Below are positions 9,675-19,484 of a DNA stretch of 64,000 bases, one piece after another. The DNA comes from Chryseobacterium shigense (GTDB lineage: Bacteria; Bacteroidota; Bacteroidia; Flavobacteriales; Weeksellaceae), in contig NZ_JACHLC010000001.1 of the NCBI RefSeq assembly GCF_014207845.1, positions 1,922,001 through 1,986,000 on the forward strand, given 5' to 3'. Every line of letters begins with the position of its first letter. The stretch's first letter is position 1. Position numbers and translations under genes: made by a program. The notes below the pieces were generated by a model, which made no database searches, was not told the DNA's origin, and saw only the letters and a list, made by a program, of their open reading frames with translations.

Positions 9675-9785
9675 TACAGATAAATTAATATTGAACATTG
9701 TGCTAATTTAAATATAAAATTTCAATTTTTTCAAACAAATGTGAATTTTTATCTTCAATTAACAATATTGTAAATGAATATTTAA

Positions 9786-9793
9786 TATATTTG
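9786..9793 (+). promoter_or_regulatory. Bacteroidota -7 promoter box before secreted protein gene
   Basis: TATATTTG matches the flavobacterial -7 consensus TANNTTTG exactly and lies 16 bases before the ATG at 9810, giving a leader of about 10 bases. A TTG lies only 15 bases upstream, shorter than the usual 17-23, so the -33 element is uncertain. Confidence 0.5.
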
Positions 9794-9809
9794 TAATAAA
9801 CACCAAAAC

Positions 9810-11147
9810 ATGTATCAAAAACTACTTTTTCTGAGTATCCTTTTGGCAGGTCTTTTTAAATCACAGACAACAAACAGGATGAATTTGATTTCAGATGCAG
9901 TGTATTACGACGGTTATGCAGCGACCGTTTCTGATCCGGTACCTGCCGGACTCACCAGACTTTCAAATACCAGATATACGAGAAAACTTACGGATGCTGA
10001 ACTTAATTCATTTAAGGCGAAAATTGCGATGAGAGTTACCATAGGAGCTCTTTGTGATAATTATGACCGTCTGGGAAGTGTTTATTTAACTCTGGTTCCC
10101 AAAAATCAGCCTACTTACACCATTGATGATGCTAATGTAAAAAGGATTGAAGTGGGCAGGTATATTACTCCGTTTATGAGTAAAAACAGGACTCCTACAG
10201 AAGTTCCTTATACTTATGATTTAAGTAATCTGTACAGCATATTTCATGATACCGCATTACGCACTGCCTATGACATGTATATGGAACTGGACGTTTTTGG
10301 CGTTCCCTATGCAGCCCAGACACAGGTTGCGGGTTGTGCCGGCAGAATTGATGTTTTCTCAGGCAGCCTTACATTCTTTTCAACAGATACAGGAGCTACT
10401 CCTACAGACTACAATACACTTGTCCCTATATTAAGCTATAACAGACTAAATAACTATAACAGCACTGATGTTACAGGCGAAACTGTTAGAATTGTCAGTT
10501 TCAACCTTCCGAATGTCGTTACCAATGCCCGTTTCTATGTAATATCCACTCCACACGGTGCCAATAGCGGTGGTGAAGAATACATAAGAAGGCAAAACTA
10601 TACTTATATAGATGACGTACAAATGCTTACCTATACTCCCGGAGGAATTTCCTGCGAACCATTCAGGGTATATAATACACAAGGCAACGGAATTTATGGA
10701 GCTACTCCAAAATCTCTAACAGAATGGACTTCATGGAATAACTGGTGCCCGGGTAACTCAGTTCCTATCCGGGGCTTTACCATGCCTAGTATATCTGCTG
10801 GAAATCACACTCTGAAGCATACAATACCAACAGCAGTTTTTAACCAGCAGCAGGGAGATGTATATTTATCTGTTTACATGCAGGGCAAAAGCAATGCAGC
10901 TTTGGATGTAAAGGATATTAAAACCGTAGATGTAAGTATCTACCCCAATCCCACTTCTGATTTTATCAATATAAGATCAAAATCCGATGTGGCCTCGATA
11001 AGCCTGTTCAGCATGGACGGGAAAAAATTATCTGAAAATTATGGAGAAAACAGGATCAATATTTCAGCTTACACTACAGGAATTTATTTTCTTAATATTG
11101 TTCTGAAAGACGGAACAGCATTCAAACATAAGATCATTAAGAAATAA
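9810..11147 (+). CDS. Secreted protein with type IX secretion (por) sorting domain
   Basis: 445 residues. Signal peptide MYQKLLFLSILLAGLFKSQ. The body resembles peptide-N-glycosidase F or galactose-binding-like beta sandwiches (motifs such as SFNLPNVVTNARFYVISTPHG and SAGNHTLKHTIP), but I cannot fix the family. The last about 70 residues form a classic type A T9SS C-terminal domain: VSIYPNPTSDFINI, then SLFSMDGK, then TTGIYFLNI and a basic end (HKIIKK). The protein is therefore expected to cross the outer membrane by T9SS and be released or surface-anchored. An N-glycosidase or glycan-related role is a guess. Confidence 0.85.
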   Translation: MYQKLLFLSILLAGLFKSQTTNRMNLISDAVYYDGYAATVSDPVPAGLTRLSNTRYTRKLTDAELNSFKAKIAMRVTIGALCDNYDRLGSVYLTLVPKNQPTYTIDDANVKRIEVGRYITPFMSKNRTPTEVPYTYDLSNLYSIFHDTALRTAYDMYMELDVFGVPYAAQTQVAGCAGRIDVFSGSLTFFSTDTGATPTDYNTLVPILSYNRLNNYNSTDVTGETVRIVSFNLPNVVTNARFYVISTPHGANSGGEEYIRRQNYTYIDDVQMLTYTPGGISCEPFRVYNTQGNGIYGATPKSLTEWTSWNNWCPGNSVPIRGFTMPSISAGNHTLKHTIPTAVFNQQQGDVYLSVYMQGKSNAALDVKDIKTVDVSIYPNPTSDFINIRSKSDVASISLFSMDGKKLSENYGENRINISAYTTGIYFLNIVLKDGTAFKHKIIKK

Positions 11148-11529
11148 AATTGCTGATGACTGAGGATCTCGAAGTCACTGGTTTTACATTTTTAACCACC
11201 CCGTCAAAAATCCTTTGAATTTTTGACACCCCTCCAAGGGAGAGGAATTCTGATCATACGTTTTTTTTGTCATATTTCAATGCTTGAATATTTGAATAAT
11301 ACTAACTCTCATACATTCCAGTTCTAAAATCATATTCAGATTATTTGAATTTAAAAATAACAACAACTCCTTTGAATACTTTTCAGAGGAGTTTTTTCAT
11401 GATCCATCAAAAAAATAAAACAATTAACATCTTTTTTCAGGATTTAAGAACATTTAATTCAATCCCTTATCTAAAAAATTGTCACTTCCAGTTTATTAAA
11501 CTATTTTTGGAGATTAAAATTTTTGCAAA
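11148..11529. other. Intergenic gap with a dispersed-repeat-like block
   Basis: 382 bases without a convincing gene. Bases 11191-11250 contain a stem (GTCAAAAAT at 11203-11211 with ATTTTTGAC at 11219-11227) followed by the C-rich block CACCCCTCCAAGGGAGAGG. I recognise this type of block as looking like a dispersed intergenic repeat of flavobacteria, but its copy number cannot be seen here. A terminator hairpin follows at 11365. No supported promoter for the next gene was found. Confidence 0.45.
11365..11397 (+). terminator. Rho-independent terminator
   Basis: AACTCC at 11365-11370 pairs with GGAGTT at 11388-11393 and runs into TTTTTT. It lies about 220 bases past the stop of the secreted-protein gene at 11147, so the transcript would have a long 3' end. 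Confidence 0.6.
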
Positions 11530-12003
11530 ATGAATTATCATTTTCAAGCACACAGACAAGTAAGAAAGAACCTTCTGAATATCCTGCAGAACACTTCCCA
11601 TGAAGAACTTTTGCTGATTCCTGACGGTTTCAATAACAATATGTACTGGAATATTGCCCATACGGTAGCTACCCAGCAGCTTCTGCATTATTACCTGAGC
11701 GGAAATCCTTTCAGAATTGATAAATATTGGATCGAAACCTACAAAAAAGGCACTCTTCCGAACCTGAATGTACAAAAATCCGAAGTGGAAGATCTTGAGT
11801 TTTTACTCACCGAAACTTCAAAGATTTTGATGAAAGATTATGACAGCGATTTCTTTTCAGACTATACACCCTACACTACAAGTTTCGGGATGGACCTGAA
11901 AAGCATTCAGGATGCCATTATCTTCAATAATATGCACGAAAGCCTTCATTACGGCTATGTAATGGCACAAAAAAGAGCAATACTGGGGGAAATCGGGAGA
12001 TAG
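11530..12003 (+). CDS. DinB-family protein
   Basis: 157 residues, mostly helical, of four-helix-bundle DinB/YfiT type. Metal-ligand-type histidines appear in WNIAHTVATQQLLHYYLSGN (about 40-59) and NMHESLHYGYVMAQKRA (about 137-153), the usual H...H-x3-H arrangement. DinB-like proteins are metal-binding, often thiol-dependent transferases (for example bacillithiol S-transferases). The YpdA-type bacillithiol reductase gene in this window makes that reading attractive, but it is inference. Confidence 0.78.
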   Translation: MNYHFQAHRQVRKNLLNILQNTSHEELLLIPDGFNNNMYWNIAHTVATQQLLHYYLSGNPFRIDKYWIETYKKGTLPNLNVQKSEVEDLEFLLTETSKILMKDYDSDFFSDYTPYTTSFGMDLKSIQDAIIFNNMHESLHYGYVMAQKRAILGEIGR

Positions 12004-12118
12004 TGAATGCTTGCTGTACAAGTCAATGGTCAAATGTAAATTTCATATAAGCCGGAATTGACTTACAAAGTAGAATTCACATTTCACCATTCACCATATA
12101 ATTTATAATATACTTTCA

Positions 12119-12868
12119 ATGAAAGACGATTTTATTTTCGGGCTGCGTCCCGTAATTGAAGCTATTGAAGCGGGAAAAACGATTGACAAGATTTTTGTGC
12201 AGAATGCACTTCAAGGTCCTATTTATGCTGAGCTGAAAACCATTTTAGCCAAAAATAAAATTCGTCCCAACTATGTTCCGGTTGAAAAGCTGAACCGTTT
12301 TACAAGAAAAAACCACCAGGGAGTGGTTGCTTTTATTTCAGATGTTCCTTTTCACAGAGTGGAAGATATTGTTCCGCAGTTATTTGAAGAGGGAAAAACT
12401 CCTTTCTTACTGATTCTTGACAGGCTTACTGATGTGAGAAACTTCGGAGCCATCTGCAGAACAGCAGAATGTGTTGGTATAGATGCTGTGATTATTCCTG
12501 AAAAAGGAGCGGCACCAATTAATTCAGATGCCATCAAAACATCTGCGGGAGCACTTTATAACGTTAAGATCTGTAAAGAACCGAACCTGGCTCACGCAGT
12601 GGATTTTCTTCAGCAGAGCGGTATTTCTGTATTTGCAGCCACTGAAAAAGCCCAAAAACTGATCTATGATGTGAATTTCACAGAACCCTGCGCCATTGTA
12701 ATGGGAAATGAGGAAACCGGAATTTCTAAAGAAGTAATGCATCATTCAGACGAAAAAATAAAGCTTCCTATTGAAGGGAAAACACAGTCTTTGAACGTTT
12801 CCGTAGCATGCGGAGCTATTCTGTATGAAGCGGTAAGACAGAAAATGGCGGCGGCTCCAAATCTTTAA
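12119..12868 (+). CDS. rlmB: 23S rRNA (guanosine-2'-O-)-methyltransferase RlmB (SpoU family)
   Basis: 249 residues. N-terminal substrate-binding domain (about 1-80; MKDDFIFGLRPVIEAI) followed by the SPOUT knot. The three SpoU motifs are present: DVRNFGAICRTAEC, IVMGNEETGIS and LNVSVACGAILYE. These proteins methylate the ribose of G2251 in 23S rRNA (RlmB) using S-adenosylmethionine; TrmH-type tRNA activity is the alternative. It stands alone on the plus strand. Confidence 0.9.
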   Translation: MKDDFIFGLRPVIEAIEAGKTIDKIFVQNALQGPIYAELKTILAKNKIRPNYVPVEKLNRFTRKNHQGVVAFISDVPFHRVEDIVPQLFEEGKTPFLLILDRLTDVRNFGAICRTAECVGIDAVIIPEKGAAPINSDAIKTSAGALYNVKICKEPNLAHAVDFLQQSGISVFAATEKAQKLIYDVNFTEPCAIVMGNEETGISKEVMHHSDEKIKLPIEGKTQSLNVSVACGAILYEAVRQKMAAAPNL

Positions 12869-12966
12869 ATCAATCAGTACGTGAGTATTTTATCATGATG
12901 TTTTATGGTATCGTTATTGATGCACAGAACAGCATATCAGTAAAATTTAAACTTAAAAAAAATCAA

Positions 12967-14016
12967 ATGAAAAACGTAGCAGCATTAATGCTTATCTCAT
13001 CTATAGCCCTTGTATCTTGTAAAAAAGAAACGGCAACCATCACTAAAGTAGATCCTAAAACCGGGAAAACAGTTACCGTAGAAGTACCTGCCGATTCCGT
13101 AGCTAAAGTAGCTGAAAATCCTGCCATTAAAGATTCTGCAGGAGTTTTCACTCAAACGTTCAAGCTGGAAAAAGGAAAAACTTACCCTCTTACCACGTAC
13201 CAGAGAGATGTAAAAACAATGGAGGACCCTCAGGGGAAAACCATTACAGCAACCAGCGAATCTACAGATGAAATGAACTTCATCGTAAATGATATTAAAG
13301 GAAATGTATATGACATGACCCTTAATCTTGTGGCCAAAAGAAATTCACAGAGTGCACAGGGCAAAACAGTGATTGTGGATACCAAGATGGCCATTCCGAA
13401 AGAAGATGACCTGAAAATGATCTGGAACATCAATAAAGCGCTTACCGGAAACAAGCTTAATGTGAAAATGGATACCAAAGGAAATGTAATTTCTATTACA
13501 GGTTTCGATGCGGTTTACACTAAAGTTACAGCTGCAGTAGGAACCCTGATCAAGGATGCCAACCAGAAAGCAAGTGTTGTAGCCAGCCTTAAGGAAACTT
13601 TCAATGAAAAAGTACTGAAAGATCAATTGAATAAAAACTTAACGATTATTCCTAAAAAAGGAGTGAAAATCGGTGAAAAATGGACAACTTCCGAAAATGC
13701 TGACCCAAGCGGAAGCGTTAAAGTAACTTCCAATTATGTGCTGAAAAGTGTAGGAAACGGTACCGCTGAAATTTCTATAACAGGAGGAATCCCTAAAAAA
13801 ACAGAAAAGAAAACACAGGGACCTATCACCCACAGCCTGAGCAGTGAGCTTGCCCAGAACGGAACCATTAAGTTTGACCAAAGTACAGGATGGATTGCCA
13901 ACCAGAATATCGATGTAAAAACAACACAGATTGAAACTATTTCAGACGGAAAACAGTCACAATCTATGAAAAGTACATCCAAATCTTCTGTAATGGTAAA
14001 TCCTTCTTCAAAATAA
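12967..14016 (+). CDS. Lipoprotein of the DUF6263 type
   Basis: 349 residues from ATG at 12967; the frame extends to 12895 but the lipoprotein signal starts at the internal methionine (MKNVAALMLISSIALVSC, lipobox LVSC). The mature part is Lys/Thr/Ser-rich and beta-rich, with no catalytic motif. The repeated layout (GKTYPLTTYQRDVKTM, GVKIGEKWTTSENADPSGSV) resembles DUF6263 proteins of Bacteroidota. Predicted to sit in a membrane through a lipidated cysteine; role unknown. Confidence 0.75.
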   Translation: MKNVAALMLISSIALVSCKKETATITKVDPKTGKTVTVEVPADSVAKVAENPAIKDSAGVFTQTFKLEKGKTYPLTTYQRDVKTMEDPQGKTITATSESTDEMNFIVNDIKGNVYDMTLNLVAKRNSQSAQGKTVIVDTKMAIPKEDDLKMIWNINKALTGNKLNVKMDTKGNVISITGFDAVYTKVTAAVGTLIKDANQKASVVASLKETFNEKVLKDQLNKNLTIIPKKGVKIGEKWTTSENADPSGSVKVTSNYVLKSVGNGTAEISITGGIPKKTEKKTQGPITHSLSSELAQNGTIKFDQSTGWIANQNIDVKTTQIETISDGKQSQSMKSTSKSSVMVNPSSK

Positions 14017-14053
14017 TTACAAATAAGTTATAAATTCAAACGACACAATAAGC

Positions 14054-15232
14054 ATGAAAAACTTTTTTTACACAGCATTATTTTTATTTCCATCCCTTAT
14101 TTACTGCCAGATAACCTTTGAGTCCGGATATATAATTAATGAAAGTGGTGAAAAATTAAACGTTCTCTTAAAAAATCATGACTGGAAGAACAGTCCAAAT
14201 TCAATAGAATATAAACTTACAGAGAATGGCAAAGCTATAAACCTACAAACTCTGAGCATAAAAGAATTTTCTGTCGGTAATATAAAATATATCAAAGCTA
14301 AAGTAATGATTGACAGATCTTCTGATAATATTCAGAACTTATCTGAAACAAAAGAATTTAATAGTAAAGAAGAAACATTATTATTAAAAACTCTGACAGA
14401 AGGTAAAATAAATTTATATAGATACAGTGATGGAGCTGTAACCCGTTTTTTTTACAAAAGGGAAGATTCTGAAAATATTATTCCACTGGAATATAAAGAA
14501 TATTTAGCTTATGACAGAGTTGCTAAAAATGAAAAATACAAAAATCAGCTGAAGCAAGAGTTTTCTGACAACACTAAAATAACAGATACCGATATTCGAA
14601 AGCTGATTTATAAAGAAAATGATTTAAAGAAGATCTTCAGTCTTTACAATGGTTCAAATATCATAAGTAATGAAAGTAAAAGCAAAAATTTTCATATTTA
14701 CCTGAAACCGGGAATAGGATTTTCTAATTATAAAATATTTCCTCTAGCAAATGACAACAGCATAAGCGAATATAAAAAAACCGGTATCCTTTATCGTTTT
14801 AGTGTGGAACTTGAGTATGTTTTAAACTTTAATAAAGGCAAATGGGCAGTGATAACTGAACCAAGCTTTCAAATGGTAAACATGCCGGACAATAACTATA
14901 ACAGAAGAAACTTTGAAATAAAATACTCGTCTCTCCAAATTCCTTTAGGGGTTAAGTATAGTATGTTTTTAAACCAGAAATCTAAATTCTATTTATCGGC
15001 ATCATTATATTACGACATGATTTTAAATAAGGATGTTTATAATGTGGATAACTCTTCCGTTAAAGCACAGGGCAGAACTTATCAGTCCTTTGCTGCAGGT
15101 TATAATTATGATAAATTTGGTATCGAATTAAAATGGGGAGCTATACCTTATTTTTCAAGCGTTTATTATGGTCAACCAAAAGATATAAAAATGAATGGAT
15201 TTAATGTATCGGCATCCTATAAGCTATTTTAA
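14054..15232 (+). CDS. Outer-membrane beta-barrel-like protein, function unknown
   Basis: 392 residues with signal peptide (MKNFFYTALFLFPSLIYCQ). The first about 200 residues are a soluble polar domain. The C-terminal about 180 residues alternate polar and aromatic residues in short strands (LKPGIGFSNYKIFPL, YRFSVELEYVLNF, FYLSASLYYDMIL) and end in F, as in PorT-like or OmpA-type barrels. It is followed after only 10 bases by a small membrane-protein gene, so the two are likely co-transcribed. No specific family recognised. Confidence 0.6.
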   Translation: MKNFFYTALFLFPSLIYCQITFESGYIINESGEKLNVLLKNHDWKNSPNSIEYKLTENGKAINLQTLSIKEFSVGNIKYIKAKVMIDRSSDNIQNLSETKEFNSKEETLLLKTLTEGKINLYRYSDGAVTRFFYKREDSENIIPLEYKEYLAYDRVAKNEKYKNQLKQEFSDNTKITDTDIRKLIYKENDLKKIFSLYNGSNIISNESKSKNFHIYLKPGIGFSNYKIFPLANDNSISEYKKTGILYRFSVELEYVLNFNKGKWAVITEPSFQMVNMPDNNYNRRNFEIKYSSLQIPLGVKYSMFLNQKSKFYLSASLYYDMILNKDVYNVDNSSVKAQGRTYQSFAAGYNYDKFGIELKWGAIPYFSSVYYGQPKDIKMNGFNVSASYKLF

Positions 15233-15242
15233 AAAATAAATT

Positions 15243-15470
15243 ATGAAGTACATTCTTGAGTTAGTACTCACCGCCATTATTATTTTCTTTGTCTGGAATA
15301 TCCTGAAAAGGCTTTTCTTTAAAACTTTTTATAGCTACAGATTCGACAATAAAAAAGATAATAATACTCAACAGGATCTACATAACTTGAATAAGAATAA
15401 ACAGAATATCAACTGGGATGCAGAAACAGTTGATTATGAAGAGGTAAAAGAAAATAAAGACAAAAGGTAA
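15243..15470 (+). CDS. Small DUF4834-like membrane protein
   Basis: 75 residues: one N-terminal membrane helix (LELVLTAIIIFFVWNILKRL) and a charged Asn/Lys/Asp-rich tail ending VDYEEVKENKDKR. Size, single helix and the DYEEV-type acidic end agree with DUF4834 proteins, commonly found upstream of YfhO-type genes in flavobacteria. Spacing of about 30 bases to yfhO suggests an operon. Confidence 0.65.
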   Translation: MKYILELVLTAIIIFFVWNILKRLFFKTFYSYRFDNKKDNNTQQDLHNLNKNKQNINWDAETVDYEEVKENKDKR

Positions 15471-15501
15471 AAATTCCAAGAAATAAAAGATAATAACCCA
15501 C

Positions 15502-18039
15502 ATGGCTAAAAATAAAAACTTAATTTATATTGCAATTTCGTTAGTTGTATTTATAGTTTTAGCATTTTTATACTCCACTCCTGTTTTTTCAGGAAAGCAG
15601 CTTTTCCAACATGATATTGTACAGTACAGAGGAGGTGCAAAAGAGCTTCTGGATTACAGAGCCGATACCGGAAAAGAAACCTATTGGAGTGATTCCATGT
15701 TTGGAGGAATGCCAACCTATCAGATGGGAAGCCAGTTCAAAGGTGATATCATCAAAAAGATAGACAGCAACCTGAACTTCCTGCCAAGGCCGGTTAATTA
15801 TCTTTTCCTTCTTTTCGCAGGATTCTTCTTTCTGGGAATGGTTGCCGTAAGAAACTGGAAGTATGCCTTATTGGGAGCCACTTTCTTCGGGCTTTCCACC
15901 TATTTTTATATTATTATTGCAGCCGGACATAACGGTAAAGTAAATACCATCGAGTATTTCGCACCACTTCTGGCCGGAATTATACTGGTTTATATCAGGA
16001 AAAGTTATATCTGGGGATTTATCACCACCACCCTTTTTATGGGGCTTCAGATTGCAGCCAACCACCCGCAGATGACGTATTACCTGTTTCTGGCTCTGGG
16101 CTTCTTATTCCTTTCCGAATTAATAAGAGCCATCCAGAAAAAGACCCCGATGAAACATTTCCTTATTTCCTCAGGAATCATTGCAGCTTCATGCGTGATT
16201 GGTGTCGGGATGAATTCCCAAAGGATTATGGCCAATTCCGAGTACATCAAGGAAACCGTACGTGGAAAGCAGATTTTAACGAATGACAATCATACTTCAG
16301 GCGAATCAGGATTGGATAAAACCAGCATCCTGATGTGGAGCTACGGAAAACTGGAAACACTGAACCTTTTCATTCCAAGACTGATGGGTGGCGGAAGCCA
16401 GGAACCGGAAGCCAAAGAAATGATGAACAAAGTTCAGCAGCTTATCCAGGATAATGTGGGATCACAGGCTGAAATGGACAGGATTTCCAAAGGATTCAAC
16501 GGGGTAACCTATTGGGGAGACCAGCCGGGAACTTCAGGACCTGCCTATCAGGGGGCCGTTGTATGTTTCCTTGCACTATTAGGCTTCTTCTTTGCATGGA
16601 AAAAATACCGTTACTGGATTTTGGGGGCTTCCATTCTGACCATTTTACTGGCGTGGGGAAGCAACTTTATGCCATTATCTGATTTCTTTATCGATTATAT
16701 CCCTTTCTACAGTAAATTCAGAGCACCTTCTTCCATATTGGTTGTTGTGGAATTACTGTTTCCGTTAATTGCCGTTATTGGAATTTACAGGTTCTTTACA
16801 GACGAGAAACTTACCGAGGAATACAAAAAGAAAATTCTTACGTATGTAAGCGGCGGAACTTTAGGGCTTCTATTAATCCTACTCATGTTCGGAAAATCTT
16901 TGCTTGGTTTTCATACAGAAGGTGAAAAAACATATTTCCCACCTTTCCTGCTGGATTATCTTACTGAGGAGAGATTCAAATTATTCAGAATTGATGCCTT
17001 CAAAGCATTGATTTATGTGGCTATAACGGCAACTGTTCTTTTCCTTTCTATGAAAAAGAAACTGAGCCAGAATATTGCTTTGATTATCATCGGAGCCGTA
17101 AGTTTATTCGATCTCTGGACTGTAAACAAACGTTATCTGAATGATGAAAATTACATAGACAAGGTTTTTGCTGAAAATCCGTTCCAGACGGAAAGTTCAG
17201 ATCTTCTGGCTGAAAAAGTCCAGGGAAACCTGAATCTGGAATCTATTTTAGCCAATACCAACGTTAATAAAACGCTTGAAACCATTGCTGAAAAAGACAA
17301 AACCCATTACAGGATTTTTAATAATATCTTGGGAACTTTCAGTGAGACAAATACCTCTTATTTCAAATCTTCAATCGGAGGTTATCATGCCGTAAAACTG
17401 AGAAGGTATGACGATGTGATCAATGAATATTTCCAGGTTATGGATTCTGTAAAAGTACCGAATATCCTTAATCTTCTTAATGCCAAATACTGGGTAATGG
17501 GAGGACCCGAAGAGCCTCAGGCCATGCCAAATGCAAAAGCAAATGGAAATGCATGGTTCGTAAGCGACCTGAAATTCGTGAACACACCTGACGAAGAAAT
17601 CAAATCTATCGGGGTGATCGACAGCAAGAGAACAGCTGTCATTGCATCATCAGACAAATCATATTTCAGCAGTAAGCCTGTTCAGGCAGATTCTTCGGCA
17701 TTCATCAATCTAACGAAGTACCAGCCGAATGAACTTGAATTTAAGTCCCAGTCAAAAACACCTCAATTGGCCGTATTTTCTGAGATTTATTATCCTCATG
17801 GCTGGAAAATGTTTGTAGACGAAAAAGAGGTTCCTTACATTAAGGCAGATTATCTTCTTCGTGCCGTGTATGTTCCTGCAGGAAATCATAATATCAGAAT
17901 GATCTTTGAGCCTGAAGTGATTGAAAAAGGCAAATGGCTGTCATTCTTATCCTTCGGCCTATTTATCACACTGAGTGCATTCGGAATCTTCTGGATGAAT
18001 AAAAACAGAAAAAAACAGCTTGCTGAGAAAACCGCTTAA
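15502..18039 (+). CDS. YfhO-family polytopic membrane protein
   Basis: 845 residues with about a dozen membrane helices, an N-terminal periplasmic loop region (YRADTGKETYWSDSMFGGMPTY) and a C-terminal soluble beta domain (about 690-810) before a final helix. YfhO proteins are GT-C-like membrane glycosyltransferases that add sugars to envelope polymers. The neighbouring downstream glycosyltransferase fits a role in surface glycan assembly, although the substrate cannot be read from sequence. Confidence 0.85.
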   Translation: MAKNKNLIYIAISLVVFIVLAFLYSTPVFSGKQLFQHDIVQYRGGAKELLDYRADTGKETYWSDSMFGGMPTYQMGSQFKGDIIKKIDSNLNFLPRPVNYLFLLFAGFFFLGMVAVRNWKYALLGATFFGLSTYFYIIIAAGHNGKVNTIEYFAPLLAGIILVYIRKSYIWGFITTTLFMGLQIAANHPQMTYYLFLALGFLFLSELIRAIQKKTPMKHFLISSGIIAASCVIGVGMNSQRIMANSEYIKETVRGKQILTNDNHTSGESGLDKTSILMWSYGKLETLNLFIPRLMGGGSQEPEAKEMMNKVQQLIQDNVGSQAEMDRISKGFNGVTYWGDQPGTSGPAYQGAVVCFLALLGFFFAWKKYRYWILGASILTILLAWGSNFMPLSDFFIDYIPFYSKFRAPSSILVVVELLFPLIAVIGIYRFFTDEKLTEEYKKKILTYVSGGTLGLLLILLMFGKSLLGFHTEGEKTYFPPFLLDYLTEERFKLFRIDAFKALIYVAITATVLFLSMKKKLSQNIALIIIGAVSLFDLWTVNKRYLNDENYIDKVFAENPFQTESSDLLAEKVQGNLNLESILANTNVNKTLETIAEKDKTHYRIFNNILGTFSETNTSYFKSSIGGYHAVKLRRYDDVINEYFQVMDSVKVPNILNLLNAKYWVMGGPEEPQAMPNAKANGNAWFVSDLKFVNTPDEEIKSIGVIDSKRTAVIASSDKSYFSSKPVQADSSAFINLTKYQPNELEFKSQSKTPQLAVFSEIYYPHGWKMFVDEKEVPYIKADYLLRAVYVPAGNHNIRMIFEPEVIEKGKWLSFLSFGLFITLSAFGIFWMNKNRKKQLAEKTA

Positions 18040-18066
18040 CATTTAATAGTTATTGTTCAAGATTAA

Positions 18067-19353
18067 ATGGAACAAAAAAAAATACTGATCATCACCTATT
18101 ACTGGCCTCCTGCGGGAGGTCCTGGTGTTCAGAGATGGCTGAAGTTTGCAAAATATCTGCCGGAATTCGGCTGGAATCCCGTGATCTATACCCCGGAAAA
18201 TCCAAGCTATCCATTGCTTGATGAAAGTCTTCTGAAAGCTATTCCTCAAAACATAGAAATTGTAAAAACCAAAATCTGGGAACCTTACCAGCTGGCAGAA
18301 AAGCTGAATAAAAGCAATAAAAAGTTCAAAGCCGGGCAGTTTGATGTAGGCAAAAACCAGAGCTGGAAATCCAGGCTTTCGATATGGGTGAGAGGAAATT
18401 TTTTCATTCCTGATGCAAGGGTATTCTGGGTAAAACCTTCCATCAAATTTTTAGAACAGTACTTAAAAGAAAATAAAATTGATGTGGTTGTTACTTCCGG
18501 ACCGCCTCACTCACTTCATCTGATCGGTCTGGGTCTAAAAAAGAAACTTCCAAAGCTGAAATGGATTGCCGATTTCCGTGATCCATGGACCGAAATTTCC
18601 TATTACAAGCATTTAAAACTTACCAAAAGCTCTGACAGAAAGCACAGACTGCTTGAAAGTGCCGTTTTTAAAGCAGCTGATATAACACTGGCGACAAGCT
18701 ATACGGATGCTGAAAACTTTAGAAAAGCCGGAGCAAATGCCGTTTGTATTACGAATGGATTTGATGAAAGCGATGCTTCAGCTCCGCTCAATGTGACACA
18801 AAAATCATTCACTCTAAGTTATATCGGAGTTCTTGAACAGTTAAGAAACCCTGAGAATCTATGGAAGGCATTGGATGAACTGCTCAAAGAAAATAAAGAA
18901 TTCGCAGACAGCTTTACTTTGAAATTTGCAGGAAGAGTGGATGATAAAATTCTTCAATGGATTGAACGTTCACCACTGAAAAATCACATCCTGAACCTGG
19001 GCTATATTTCCCATGACAAAGCCGTGGAAGAAATGGCCAATTCGGACTTATTACTGATTACCAATTTCCCTAACGAATCTTCCAAAGGAATTATTCCTGG
19101 GAAAATATTTGAATATCTGGCAACCGGAAAACAGATCATTTCTTTTGGTCCGGATAAGGCAGATGTTTCAAGGATATTAACAGAAACAGATGCTGGAAAA
19201 CATTTCAGTTATCAGGATTATGAAATAGTCAAAGATTTTATTCTTGAGAAATTCAGATTATGGAAAGAGGGAAATCTCTCTGAAAACGCTCAGAATATTG
19301 AACAGTTTTCAAGAAGGAATCTGACTAAAAAACTTACTGAAGTTTTATCATAA
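18067..19353 (+). CDS. Glycosyltransferase (GT-B fold, family 4 type)
   Basis: 428 residues. The N-terminal acceptor domain starts with ILIITYYWPPAGGPGVQRW, a characteristic opening of GT-4-type enzymes. The C-terminal nucleotide-sugar domain carries LITNFPNESSKGIIPGKIFEYLATGK, with the E-x7-E-like loop (KIFEYLATG). It uses an NDP- or UDP-activated sugar on an unknown acceptor. It lies 27 bases after yfhO on the same strand, so both may build one surface glycan. Confidence 0.88.
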   Translation: MEQKKILIITYYWPPAGGPGVQRWLKFAKYLPEFGWNPVIYTPENPSYPLLDESLLKAIPQNIEIVKTKIWEPYQLAEKLNKSNKKFKAGQFDVGKNQSWKSRLSIWVRGNFFIPDARVFWVKPSIKFLEQYLKENKIDVVVTSGPPHSLHLIGLGLKKKLPKLKWIADFRDPWTEISYYKHLKLTKSSDRKHRLLESAVFKAADITLATSYTDAENFRKAGANAVCITNGFDESDASAPLNVTQKSFTLSYIGVLEQLRNPENLWKALDELLKENKEFADSFTLKFAGRVDDKILQWIERSPLKNHILNLGYISHDKAVEEMANSDLLLITNFPNESSKGIIPGKIFEYLATGKQIISFGPDKADVSRILTETDAGKHFSYQDYEIVKDFILEKFRLWKEGNLSENAQNIEQFSRRNLTKKLTEVLS

Positions 19354-19382
19354 TTTTTTTGAACGAATATGCTATAATATAG

Positions 19383-19464
19383 ATGCTTCGACTCCGCTCA
19401 GCATGACAATGTCCAAATTGACAGTTATATATTAGAGATGTCATGCTGAGCGGAGTCGAAGCAT
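19383..19464. repeat. 26-bp perfect inverted repeat between convergent genes
   Basis: ATGCTTCGACTCCGCTCAGC starts the left arm (19383-19408); the right arm is 19439-19464. The arms are perfectly complementary over 26 bp with a 30-base loop. It is more GC-rich than its surroundings and sits between the stops of the glycosyltransferase and lipoprotein genes, so it may act as a two-way terminator. Arms such as TCATGCTGAGCGGAGTCGAA recur in many bacterial genomes as dispersed repeats; copy number here is not visible. Confidence 0.85.
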
Positions 19465-19484
19465 TATTTCCAAAAACAAATACC

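Noticed and set aside
12001..12110. Tandem repeat like AATTCACCATTCACC before rlmB
   Set aside because: Imperfect and too short to call; similar text near 51034 and 53580 only hints at an old dispersed repeat.
12895..12966. Longer N-terminus of the DUF6263-like lipoprotein
   Set aside because: It would hide the lipoprotein signal that begins at 12967.
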